A DNA stretch of 34,063 bases, taken from NCBI RefSeq assembly GCF_018449675.1, contig NZ_JAAVUZ010000020.1, forward strand, positions 1 through 34,063, read 5' to 3'. The position numbers and the translations under genes were made by a program. This DNA comes from Glaciihabitans sp. dw_435. Lineage in GTDB: Bacteria > Actinomycetota > Actinomycetes > Actinomycetales > Microbacteriaceae. Shown here piece after piece: positions 19,533 to 27,267 of this stretch. Numbering within the stretch: position 1 is the first letter of the stretch; every line of letters starts with the position of its first letter. A model generated the notes under the pieces. That model saw only the letters and a program-made list of their open reading frames with translations, was not told the DNA's origin and did no database searches.

Positions 19533-20198
19533 ATGTCTGACACGTCTTCGAGGTTCGGTCGTCGCGTTCGTCGGCAGCTTTCCACGGCCGGGGTTACCTG
19601 GGCGATCATGGCGGCCTGCATCCTGGTCTTTCTGGCACAGCAGGCCACCGGTGGCGTGGACGGCGAGCTGTCCCTTCGGCTGATCTTTTACCCGCAGCTC
19701 ATCACCGTCGAACCCTGGACGGTCGTGACGTCGCTGTTCGCGCACGCGTCGCTTCTGCACATCCTCTTCAACATGTACTCGCTGTACGCGCTCGGACCCT
19801 CCCTCGAGCAGGCGCTCGGGCACTGGAGATTCGCGGTGCTGTATTTCCTCAGTGGTATCGGTGGGTCGGTCGGCGTACTGCTGCTCGACTCCGGAGCCGT
19901 GCTGGGCGCATCCGGCGCCATCTTCGGCCTACTCGGCGCCTACTTCGTGATCGAGCGTCGCATGGGTGGAAGCATGACCCAGCTGATCGTCGTCATCGCA
20001 CTGAATCTGGGGATTGGCTTTGTTGTTCCCGGAATCGCGTGGCAGGCGCATGTTGGAGGACTGCTGGTGGGTGCCCTCGTCGCGGTGATCTACCTGCGGC
20101 CTCGCACGAGGACCGCGCCCCATCTGCAGGCACAGCTGCTGTGGGCAACGGCAGCAGGCATCCTCATCATCGCGCTCGTGAAGATCGGTTTGTTCTAA
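19533..20198 (+). CDS. Rhomboid family intramembrane serine protease
   Basis: A 221-residue polytopic membrane protease predicted to cleave transmembrane substrates. The catalytic elements are complete: HILFN (His76, Asn80), GASGAIFGL (Ser127) and WQAHVGG (His173). It lacks the zinc-binding N-terminus of its neighbour and begins with a short basic segment (RFGRRVRRQL). It starts 15 bases after the upstream rhomboid, so both are probably in one transcript with ppiA. Substrates are unknown. Confidence 0.93.
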   Translation: MSDTSSRFGRRVRRQLSTAGVTWAIMAACILVFLAQQATGGVDGELSLRLIFYPQLITVEPWTVVTSLFAHASLLHILFNMYSLYALGPSLEQALGHWRFAVLYFLSGIGGSVGVLLLDSGAVLGASGAIFGLLGAYFVIERRMGGSMTQLIVVIALNLGIGFVVPGIAWQAHVGGLLVGALVAVIYLRPRTRTAPHLQAQLLWATAAGILIIALVKIGLF

Positions 20199-20222
20199 GC
20201 AAATCTCACGTCGGTGGAAAAG

Positions 20223-20253
20223 TTATCCACAGGTCTATCCACACTGGGGATAA
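20223..20253. promoter_or_regulatory. DnaA-box cluster between convergent genes
   Basis: TTATCCACA at 20223–20231 is a perfect DnaA box. CTATCCACA at 20235–20243 and TGGGGATAA at 20245–20253 (opposite orientation) each have one mismatch. Three boxes within 31 bases lie about 12.5 kb from the probable oriC, between two gene ends and not in a promoter. Confidence 0.7.
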
Positions 20254-20270
20254 TTACACCGGTGTAATTA
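20251..20270. repeat. Perfect 20-bp palindrome, first of two
   Basis: TAATTACACCGGTGTAATTA reads the same on both strands over all 20 bases. It overlaps the last DnaA-like box. The form resembles an operator for a dimeric regulator, but no family-specific consensus is recognised. Confidence 0.85.
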
Positions 20271-20279
20271 GATCCATTA

Positions 20280-20299
20280 ACAGGTTGTTAACAACCTGT
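20280..20299. repeat. Perfect 20-bp palindrome, second of two
   Basis: ACAGGTTGTTAACAACCTGT is a second perfect 20-bp palindrome, nine bases after the first and different in sequence. A partial DnaA-like TGTGGAAT overlaps its right end. The remaining bases to the crgA stop contain nothing recognised. Confidence 0.85.
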
Positions 20300-20346
20300 G
20301 GAATCACGTCTTAATGCCTGATGAAAGGCACGTTAAGAGGTGGGGA

Positions 20347-20589
20347 TCAGCGCCAGCGGGTGGTCATCAGGAACCCGATGAACATGATGCCGAAGCCGAC
20401 AAGGATGTTGAGGGTACCGAGCTGGGGAATCGGCAGCGACGTTCCGCTGACGTAGAAAACGATGATCCATACCAGCCCGATCAGCATGAAAGAGAACATG
20501 ACCGGCTTGAACCACACGGGGTTTGGAGCCTGCTCGCCAGTTCGCGGTTCGCTGGAACGCTCGGACTTGGAGGGAGATGTACGGGCCAT
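20347..20589 (-). CDS. crgA: Cell division protein CrgA
   Basis: Small two-pass membrane protein (80 residues) of the actinobacterial divisome; in mycobacteria CrgA contacts FtsZ, FtsQ and FtsI. The N-terminal 28 residues are charged (MARTSPSKSERSSEPRTGEQ), followed by the conserved PNPVWFKPVMFSFMLIGLVW segment, and the conserved end GIMFIGFLMTTRWR. The ATG at 20589 was chosen by family alignment. A TACAAT −10 lies eight bases upstream, so the mRNA may be leaderless. It is convergent with the rhomboid gene and divergent from the sortase gene. Confidence 0.95.
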   Translation of the reverse strand: MARTSPSKSERSSEPRTGEQAPNPVWFKPVMFSFMLIGLVWIIVFYVSGTSLPIPQLGTLNILVGFGIMFIGFLMTTRWR

Positions 20590-20596
20590 GCCCAAA

Positions 20597-20602
20597 ATTG
20601 TA
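20597..20602 (-). promoter_or_regulatory. crgA −10 element
   Basis: On the minus strand TACAAT lies seven bases before the crgA ATG, placing the transcript start at or next to the start codon. The −35 region (GGCTTC at 17 bases) is poor. Confidence 0.5.
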
Positions 20603-20669
20603 GCCTGAATGCTGGCATGGAAGCCCCTCAGGGCTGGTGAGACCATCAGTTTGGTGGTAAATGACCACC

Positions 20670-20675
20670 TAGAAT
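20670..20675 (+). promoter_or_regulatory. Sortase gene −10 element
   Basis: TAGAAT lies six bases before the sortase ATG at 20682, so the transcript start would coincide with the start codon. The −35 is weak, and no Shine–Dalgarno precedes the ATG. Confidence 0.5.
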
Positions 20676-20681
20676 CGGGTC

Positions 20682-21500
20682 ATGACTGTCGAGGCAAACG
20701 CGCCGGAAGAAATTCCACCGCGCAGGCCACGCCGTCGGCGCTCCCGGATCAGCGTCGTGGGCGTGTTGGGGGAACTGCTGATCACCGCGGGCGTGCTCGT
20801 GCTGCTGTTCCTCGGCTGGCAGTTGTGGCTCAATGACATCATTCAGGGCAACATCCAGACGCAGGACGCCGAGACGCTGACGCAGGAGTGGGCCGCCGCC
20901 GGTCCAACGACGTCGCCGACGACCGCCCCAACGACGGTTCCATCTGCCACGCCGTCGAACGGCCCGGCAGGTCAGACCACGAAACCTGTGGTGGGGGTAG
21001 CACCCGGCAACGCCACAAAGTTCGCCGTGCTCATGGTCCCCCGCTGGGGTCCGCACTGGCAGCGCACCATCGCCGAGGGAATCGGTGTCACCGACGTTCT
21101 GAACAAGATCGGTCTCGGTCACTACCCCGGTACGCAGATGCCGGGCGAGGTGGGCAACTTCGCGATCGCATCACATCGTCTGGCGTACGGCGCAGGATTC
21201 AAGAACCTGCACAAGCTCGAGGTCGGCGACCACATTTACGTAGAGACCCAGGACGGCTGGTACGACTACATCTACCGGAGCACGGAGTATGTTCTGCCGA
21301 CGGGGATTGGTGTGATCGACCCCGTTCCCCAGCTGCCGAACGTGAGCCCGAAAGACCGAATCATTACCCTGACGACGTGTAACCCGTTCTACTCCACTGA
21401 CGAGCGTCTGATCGCCTATGGCGTGTACAACACCTGGTACCCGCGAGCCGGCGGTCCGCCCGCGGCAATCGCGGCGGCCGTGGCAGCGAGGAACAATTAA
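20682..21500 (+). CDS. srtE: Class E sortase
   Basis: Membrane-anchored transpeptidase that attaches surface proteins to the cell wall. The 272-residue protein has a basic cytoplasmic tail (RRPRRRRSR), a membrane segment near 27–48, a Thr/Pro-rich linker (about 75–105) and a sortase barrel. The catalytic set is His165 in AIASHRLAYG, Cys233 in TLTTCNPFYS and Arg242 in DERLIAYG. TLTTCNP is typical of class E, which recognises LAXTG-type signals in Streptomyces; that preference is family knowledge. Four genes downstream of crgA positions match this conserved actinobacterial neighbourhood. Confidence 0.93.
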   Translation: MTVEANAPEEIPPRRPRRRRSRISVVGVLGELLITAGVLVLLFLGWQLWLNDIIQGNIQTQDAETLTQEWAAAGPTTSPTTAPTTVPSATPSNGPAGQTTKPVVGVAPGNATKFAVLMVPRWGPHWQRTIAEGIGVTDVLNKIGLGHYPGTQMPGEVGNFAIASHRLAYGAGFKNLHKLEVGDHIYVETQDGWYDYIYRSTEYVLPTGIGVIDPVPQLPNVSPKDRIITLTTCNPFYSTDERLIAYGVYNTWYPRAGGPPAAIAAAVAARNN

Positions 21501-21659
21501 ATGTACGGTGCTTTATGGCGCATCCTTCCAGGACCGATCTGGGTGCGCATCGTAATTCTCCTTGTTCTTTTGGCAGCGGTGCTGTTCGCTCTGGTCGAGT
21601 GGGTCTTTCCCTGGGTTGACCAGTTCGTGGCACCGCGCGATGTGACGGTAACGAAATGA
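21501..21659 (+). CDS. Small single-pass membrane protein after sortase
   Basis: A 52-residue protein beginning MYGALWRILPGPIWVRIVIL directly after the sortase stop. One membrane segment spans about 15–36 (VRIVILLVLLAAVLFALVEW), followed by a short outside tail WVDQFVAPRDVTVTK. Its stop overlaps the next gene's ATG as ATGA, which strongly supports real translation. Short proteins of this type are found between sortase and pabA-like genes in other actinobacteria. Function unknown; it might assist the sortase. Confidence 0.8.
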   Translation: MYGALWRILPGPIWVRIVILLVLLAAVLFALVEWVFPWVDQFVAPRDVTVTK

Positions 21660-22297
21660 CGCACGTACTGGTAATCGACAACTACGACAGCTTTGTGTAC
21701 ACGCTGAACGGATATCTCCTGCAGCTGGGCGCCGAGACGACTGTGGTGCGCAACGATGCGTTCTCCGCGGCGGACGCGGCGTCCTATGTGGCGGACTACG
21801 ACGCTGTGCTGCTGTCTCCGGGCCCGGGAACGCCTGCCGCGGCCGGAGTTTCCATTCCCGTGGTGACGGCGGCCGTGGCATCCGGTCAGCCGCTTCTGGG
21901 TGTGTGTCTCGGACACCAGGCCATCGCGGAGGCGATGGGGGCGACGGTAACTCACGCGGAAGAACTCATGCACGGCAAGACGTCGCTCATCGAGCACGAC
22001 GGCAGCATTTTCTACGAGGACGTGCCGCAGCCGTTCCGTGCGACGCGGTACCACTCGCTTGCGGTCGTTGACTCGACCGTGCCGGACAACCTCGTTGTGA
22101 CCTCGCGCACGCAGGGTGGCGTCATCATGGGGCTGCGGCACGAGTCGCAGCCGGTCTTCGGGGTGCAGTTCCACCCGGAATCGGTGCTGACGCAGGGCGG
22201 TTACACGATGATCGGCAACTGGCTGTCCGAAGCGGGCCTGCCGGGCGCGCGGTCGCTGGCAACCCGGCTGACGCCGATGGCGAGCCTCGACCAGTAG
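21656..22297 (+). CDS. Glutamine amidotransferase component II (PabA/TrpG type)
   Basis: A 213-residue class I glutaminase that supplies ammonia to an aminodeoxychorismate or anthranilate synthase. It starts THVLVIDNYDSFVYTLNGYL. The oxyanion motif is LLSPGPGTP, the nucleophile lies in LLGVCLGHQAIAEA, and the His–Glu pair in GVQFHPESVLTQGG. No component I gene is nearby, so pabA and trpG roles cannot be separated by sequence reading; pabA is usual at this locus. It ends one base from the convergent pknB stop codon. Confidence 0.92.
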   Translation: MTHVLVIDNYDSFVYTLNGYLLQLGAETTVVRNDAFSAADAASYVADYDAVLLSPGPGTPAAAGVSIPVVTAAVASGQPLLGVCLGHQAIAEAMGATVTHAEELMHGKTSLIEHDGSIFYEDVPQPFRATRYHSLAVVDSTVPDNLVVTSRTQGGVIMGLRHESQPVFGVQFHPESVLTQGGYTMIGNWLSEAGLPGARSLATRLTPMASLDQ

Positions 22298-22298
22298 G

Positions 22299-24014
22299 TC
22301 AGCCCGCGCAGATTCCGATCTCGATCTTCGACTTCTGCTTCGCGGACCCCTCGGGCAGTGACTGGCTCGTCACCTTGTTGCCGGTACATCCGTAGTTTGC
22401 CGTTGTCTGCACCTCGAGCTGCAGGTTACTGAGTTTGCTGCCGGCGTCGGCGGCGGAGAGCCCGACGACGCTGGGGATGTGGACCTTGCCGGTCGAGACG
22501 AAGATGTCCACGCGGTCTCCGCTGGACCCCATGAAGCCACCCGCGGGTGTCGTGCTGATGACGATGTCCTTCTTGGTGCTCGGGGAGTCCTGGTGCGTGA
22601 TTGTCCCCACCACGAACTGCTGGGCGGTCAGTGTCTGTTGTGCCTTGGTGACGGACACGCCATTGAGCTGAGGAACGGCGACCGTGACCTTTCCGGTCGA
22701 CACGTACACCTTGATGACCTGCTGGGCGCTGACGGGGGTACCCGCCTCGGGCACGGTGCGAATGATGGAATCCGCCGGAACGGAGTCGCTGGGTTCGCTG
22801 TACTGCTGCGGGACGAGCTGGGCGTTGGTGAGTTCGGTCGAACCATCCTTGAACGTCTCGCCGACAACCTTCGGAACGCTCACGCTGAGGTTGTTGGTGA
22901 ACGAACTCGTCGGGATGTGCGTCGACCAATAGAGAACCGCGAAGATGATGACGCCCATCACGAGCACGCCGGCCCAGATCCAGGCGACGGGCGGTCGCGT
23001 CTGGGTGCGGGTGATGCGGGAGTCTTCATCCACGGTGAGCTGCCGGATTGTCGCGTCGGTACCGTTGGCGGACTGCGGGTTCACGCCGAACAGTGCGGCC
23101 GCGGGATCCTTCACCACGACGGGCTTCGACTTCAGGGTCGGGATCTCTCCGTTGCCGGCGGCTTCCACGTCGATGCGGAACTCGCTCGCGGTTTGGAAGC
23201 GCGTGAAGCGGTCCTTCGACAGGGCACGCAGCACCACCGCATCGAGTGCGGGGGAGATCTTCGGGTTGAGCGAGCTGGGAGCCGCGGGGTTCTGGTTGAC
23301 GTGCTGGTACGCCACGGCGACGGGGTTCTCACCGCGGAACGGGGCAAGCCCGGTCAGCAGTTCGAAAAGCACAACTCCGGTGGAGTAGAGGTCGGTGCGG
23401 GCGTCGACGGCCTCGCCTCGCGCCTGCTCGGGAGAGAAGTACTGCGCGGTGCCGACGATCGCGCTCGTTTCGGCGATGGTGGCGGATGAGTCGGAGATTG
23501 CCCGGGCGATACCGAAGTCCATGACCTTGGCCTGACCGGCCGTGGTGATCATGATGTTGCCGGGTTTGATGTCGCGGTGCACGACGCCGGCCCGATGCGA
23601 GTACTCGAGGGCGGTGAGCACCTGCTCGATGATGCGCACGGCCTCCTCGGGCGGGAGCGCCCCACGCTCGGTGAGGATGTCCTTCAGCAGACGGCCCTCG
23701 ACGAACTCCATGATGATGAAGGGGATCTGCTGTTCGAAGCCCTCGGCGTCCATGACGGTTTCTTCGCCTGCATCGAAAATGCGCACGATCGTCGGGTGCG
23801 CCATCTTGGCGGCTTCCTGCGCCTCGCGACGGAAGCGGGTACGGAAGGCGGGGTCGTTGGCGAGAGACGGCTTCAGGAGCTTGATAGCGACACGGCGGCC
23901 AAGGCGGGCATCGATGCCGGTGTGCACGTCGGCCATGCCGCCGCGCCCAATCAGCTCGCCTACCTGGTATCGACCTGCAAGCAGGTGGATCTCCCGAGCA
24001 TCAACCTCTGTCAC
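22299..24014 (-). CDS. pknB: Ser/Thr protein kinase PknB with PASTA repeats
   Basis: Transmembrane kinase controlling cell growth and division by sensing peptidoglycan fragments. The GTG start at 24014 has GGGAG 8 bases upstream and gives 571 residues; a TTG 15 bases earlier lacks support. The kinase domain (about 16–285) has the glycine loop IGRGGMADV, the catalytic Lys in VAIKLL (45), VVHRDIKPGN (146–148 HRD), DFGIAR and the activation loop TSAIVGTAQYFSPEQ. One membrane segment lies at about 343–363. Three extracellular PASTA repeats follow (about 378–571), each with a VP-x-VVG or similar start. The last repeat holds a likely disulfide pair (YGCTGN and GICAG). Confidence 0.95.
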   Translation of the reverse strand: MTEVDAREIHLLAGRYQVGELIGRGGMADVHTGIDARLGRRVAIKLLKPSLANDPAFRTRFRREAQEAAKMAHPTIVRIFDAGEETVMDAEGFEQQIPFIIMEFVEGRLLKDILTERGALPPEEAVRIIEQVLTALEYSHRAGVVHRDIKPGNIMITTAGQAKVMDFGIARAISDSSATIAETSAIVGTAQYFSPEQARGEAVDARTDLYSTGVVLFELLTGLAPFRGENPVAVAYQHVNQNPAAPSSLNPKISPALDAVVLRALSKDRFTRFQTASEFRIDVEAAGNGEIPTLKSKPVVVKDPAAALFGVNPQSANGTDATIRQLTVDEDSRITRTQTRPPVAWIWAGVLVMGVIIFAVLYWSTHIPTSSFTNNLSVSVPKVVGETFKDGSTELTNAQLVPQQYSEPSDSVPADSIIRTVPEAGTPVSAQQVIKVYVSTGKVTVAVPQLNGVSVTKAQQTLTAQQFVVGTITHQDSPSTKKDIVISTTPAGGFMGSSGDRVDIFVSTGKVHIPSVVGLSAADAGSKLSNLQLEVQTTANYGCTGNKVTSQSLPEGSAKQKSKIEIGICAG

Positions 24015-24082
24015 TAATCCGTCTCCCAAATGATGCCCCGCAAATGCCCTGTCAGTGTACCCGTAGCCCCCTGAATGGGTGC

Positions 24083-25816
24083 CTAACCGACGATGGGCGC
24101 CGTCGTATCACCGGCCGACGGTGTGTCCGTCGGTAGGGGAACATCGGCGGCGACGGTAAAGCTGACGGAATCGGATGACTCGGACTCCAGCGATCCGCAG
24201 AGCGCCGTGTAACTCACGGTGACGTCCTGCCCTGCGGTGGTCGGCGTGACCGACAGGGACCGCACGCTGGTGCCGACCGGGTTCTTCGGGCTGCCGGTGC
24301 CATTCGCGATCGAGAAGTTGTATCCCGCGAAGTTGAAGCCGGCAGGGCACTGGTTGTACGCGCTCCAGGTGACCGTGAACGGAACGCCCGCGGCCTTGTC
24401 CCCGGAGGGCCCGGTGACGGCGTTCGGTGTCGGCGGGGTGGGAACGTCGCCGTAGAACGACACGGTGATCGTGGTTCCCTTGGCAACGTTGCCGATCGGA
24501 TCGACGCTGTACGCCTCGCCCACGACATCCTTGGAGATCGCCGGTGAATCGACCACGGGGTTCATGCTGAGCCCCATCTTGGTCAGCAGGGCCAGCACCG
24601 TGGCGCGGTCCTTGCCGAGAATGTCGTCTTCGTTCACCAGCACGAGGGAACTCGTCTCCGTGGGCGTCACCGACGGCTTCGGCGTTGTTGCCGGCGAAGA
24701 GGTCTGCGCCGGCGGGGTGGTGGCCGGGGTGTCGTTGTTGTTCGACGCGGGCAGCAGCAGGGCGATGATCGTTCCCACGAGCACCAGCGCGAGCAGTCCA
24801 ACGAGAGCCACGAGTGGCCAGGTCCACGGATTGCGCTTCTTCTGCTCCTCCACCGGGGTGGTCGGGGCAGCGAGCTGTGCCGTGGCAGGCAGGAGGGTCG
24901 TGGTTGCCTCGGTCGGACGCCCGTAGTTGGGGCCGGCCAGGGCAGCAAGTGAACTGTTGCCGATGACGGCGGGGACCGCAGCTGCAGCAGCCGCGACATC
25001 CCCTCGTCGCAGAGCCTGCGCGGCACGCGCGAGGTGGGCAGCACTGGCCGGGCGCTCGGCCGGCTTCTTGGCGATGCAGGAGTAGACGAGGTTGCGCACG
25101 GGCTCGGAGATCGTGACAGGCAGCTCGGGAGGAGCCTCGTTGATCTGCGCCATCGCGATGGCGACCTGCGACTCACCCGTGAAGGGGCGCCGTCCGGCGA
25201 GAGCCTCGTAGGCCACGATTCCGAGGGAATAGATGTCGGTCGTCGGCGACGCCGGGTGGCCGCTTGCCTGCTCGGGAGACAGGTACTGCACGGTTCCCAT
25301 GACCTGGCCGGTCGCGGTGAGCGGGACCTGGTCGGCAATGCGGGCGATACCGAAGTCGGTGATCTTCACGCGGTTGTCGGGCGTGATCAGCAGGTTGCCG
25401 GGCTTGATGTCGCGGTGGACGAGCCCCGCGGAGTGCGCGGCGTGGAGGGCCAGAGCGGTCTGCGCGACGATGTCGAGGACACGATCGGTCGAGAGCACAC
25501 GCTCGCGCTCGAGGATGGTGCTGAGCGCTTCGCCGGGAACGAGTTCCATCACGAGGTAGGCGCTGCCGTCTTCCTCGCCGTAGTCGAAGACGTTGGCGAT
25601 GCCCTCGTGGTTGACGAGTGCGGCGTGACGCGCTTCCGCGCGGAAACGCTCGAGGAACCCGGGATCACCGAGGTACTCGTCCTTCAAGATCTTGATGGCT
25701 ACGGTGCGTCCGATGACCAGGTCTGTCGCTTGCCAGACCTCGCCCATGCCGCCGATGGCGACACGACTGGACAGCTGGTATCTGCCGCCGAATGTGAGGC
25801 CGCTACTGGGTCTCAT
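24083..25816 (-). CDS. pknA: Ser/Thr protein kinase PknA-like
   Basis: A 577-residue transmembrane kinase, paired with PknB as in all actinobacteria. The kinase domain shows the loop AIGGMGEVW, catalytic Lys42, LVHRDIKPGN (134–136 HRD), TDFGIAR and MGTVQYLSPEQ. After an Ala-rich linker there is a membrane segment near 336–358. The outside part holds a Thr/Pro-rich stretch, one PASTA-like repeat (about 395–460), and about 100 C-terminal residues rich in Ser/Thr/Val with two cysteines that look like an immunoglobulin-type beta-sandwich. Mycobacterial PknA has no such extracellular domains. It overlaps pbpA by four bases. Confidence 0.92.
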   Translation of the reverse strand: MRPSSGLTFGGRYQLSSRVAIGGMGEVWQATDLVIGRTVAIKILKDEYLGDPGFLERFRAEARHAALVNHEGIANVFDYGEEDGSAYLVMELVPGEALSTILERERVLSTDRVLDIVAQTALALHAAHSAGLVHRDIKPGNLLITPDNRVKITDFGIARIADQVPLTATGQVMGTVQYLSPEQASGHPASPTTDIYSLGIVAYEALAGRRPFTGESQVAIAMAQINEAPPELPVTISEPVRNLVYSCIAKKPAERPASAAHLARAAQALRRGDVAAAAAAVPAVIGNSSLAALAGPNYGRPTEATTTLLPATAQLAAPTTPVEEQKKRNPWTWPLVALVGLLALVLVGTIIALLLPASNNNDTPATTPPAQTSSPATTPKPSVTPTETSSLVLVNEDDILGKDRATVLALLTKMGLSMNPVVDSPAISKDVVGEAYSVDPIGNVAKGTTITVSFYGDVPTPPTPNAVTGPSGDKAAGVPFTVTWSAYNQCPAGFNFAGYNFSIANGTGSPKNPVGTSVRSLSVTPTTAGQDVTVSYTALCGSLESESSDSVSFTVAADVPLPTDTPSAGDTTAPIVG

Positions 25817-27267
25817 TTGTTAAGCACCGCCTCTATAACTGACTTGCCGATGGGAGCTGCAATGGCGTTGCCGAAGGAGTCTTGCCCTTGCCCTCCGCCG
25901 TTCTCAACAACGACTGCGACCGCGACCTTGGGGTCATTTGCTGGGGCAAAGCCGGTGAACCAGAGGGTGTATGGCTCGCCCTCGCCGTTCTCCGCTGTTC
26001 CGGTCTTACCCGCGACCTCGACTCCACTTATTCTCGCATTACTCGCTGCGCCGTTGGCCACGTCGTCGACCATGAGCGCGGTCATGGTTGCGGCCGTGCT
26101 CTCGCTGATCGGGGTCTTCCACACCTCGGGGTTAAAGCTCTGGATGGGCTTTAGATCCGGGGTTGTGATGCTCTCGACGAGGTTGGGTTTCATGAGTACA
26201 CCATCGTTGGCAACGGTCGATGAGAGCATCGCAATTTGCAAAGGTGTTACACGATCGGAACCCTGGCCGAACGACGTCAGCTGCAGCTGGGGCGCGTCGA
26301 GCCCGCTGGGGTAGACGCTCGGCGTGACGGCGAGGGGAATCTCGAGCTTTTCGCCGAACCCGAAGCGCTGCGCGTAGTCGGCGATGGTGCTCTCGCCGAG
26401 GCCCGTGCCGACCTGGGCAAAGATCGTGTTGCAGCTGAGGCGGAGCGCCGTGGCGATCGTCGCCGTCTTGCCGGGACCGCAGGTTGCGCCGGTGGAGTTG
26501 GAGATCGTCGAGGTGCTCTCGGCGAGGGGCAACTGGGCCGGGTTGGGGAAGGCGCTGTCCTTCGTGAACTTTCCGCTGTCGATCGCGGCGGAGGCCATGA
26601 GCACCTTGAACACCGAACCCGGCGCATACAGGTCGCCGGCGATGGCCCGGTTGATGAGCGGGGTGTTCGGGTCGGCGGTCAGCTTGTCGTAGGTCGAGAA
26701 GAACGACGCGTTGTCGTGCACGGCGAGGGTGTTCGGATCGAAGCTGGGCTTGGACACCATCGCGAGGATCTTGCCGGTCTTCGGCTCGATGGCCACCACC
26801 GCACCCCGGTTGCTGCCGAGTGCGTCATAGGCGGCCTTCTGAACGGCCGGATCCAGGGTGAGTTCCACCGCGGCGCCCTTGGGGTCCTGGCCGGTGACGA
26901 TGCTGGTGAGGTTGTCGAGGAACTGGGCGTTGGCGGTACCGCTGAGGTAGTCGTTGAGCGCGCCCTCGATGCCGGGGTTGAGCTGGTTCTGCGTGAAGTA
27001 GCCGGTGACCGGTGCGTACAACTTGGGCTGGCTGTAGACACGCTGGAACTTGTAGATGTCGTCGGACGGCGTCGACTCGGCGATGACCTTGCCGTCGACG
27101 AGAATCGGACCGCGTTCCGCGGAATAGGAGTCGATGCGGGTGCGCGTGTTACGCGAGTCGGCCTTGAGGGTGTCGCTCGAGAAGACCTGAATGATCGACG
27201 TCGAGACGAACAGGGCGACAAACATCAGCAGCACGACTGTGCTGATACGACGGAGTTCTTTGTTCAT
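25813..27267 (-). CDS. pbpA: Class B penicillin-binding protein (PbpA)
   Basis: Transpeptidase that crosslinks peptidoglycan, working with the SEDS glycosyltransferase encoded next to it. The 484-residue protein has an N-terminal membrane anchor (about 9–28) and a dimerisation/PBP domain with ERGPILVDGKVIA. The transpeptidase domain has SVFK at 218–221 with the active serine, SCN at 278–280 and KTG at 421–423. Cys263 and Cys279 could pair outside the cell. It starts at TAATG with the rodA stop and ends overlapping pknA. In mycobacteria the homologue is controlled by PknB phosphorylation. Confidence 0.95.
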   Translation of the reverse strand: MNKELRRISTVVLLMFVALFVSTSIIQVFSSDTLKADSRNTRTRIDSYSAERGPILVDGKVIAESTPSDDIYKFQRVYSQPKLYAPVTGYFTQNQLNPGIEGALNDYLSGTANAQFLDNLTSIVTGQDPKGAAVELTLDPAVQKAAYDALGSNRGAVVAIEPKTGKILAMVSKPSFDPNTLAVHDNASFFSTYDKLTADPNTPLINRAIAGDLYAPGSVFKVLMASAAIDSGKFTKDSAFPNPAQLPLAESTSTISNSTGATCGPGKTATIATALRLSCNTIFAQVGTGLGESTIADYAQRFGFGEKLEIPLAVTPSVYPSGLDAPQLQLTSFGQGSDRVTPLQIAMLSSTVANDGVLMKPNLVESITTPDLKPIQSFNPEVWKTPISESTAATMTALMVDDVANGAASNARISGVEVAGKTGTAENGEGEPYTLWFTGFAPANDPKVAVAVVVENGGGQGQDSFGNAIAAPIGKSVIEAVLNK

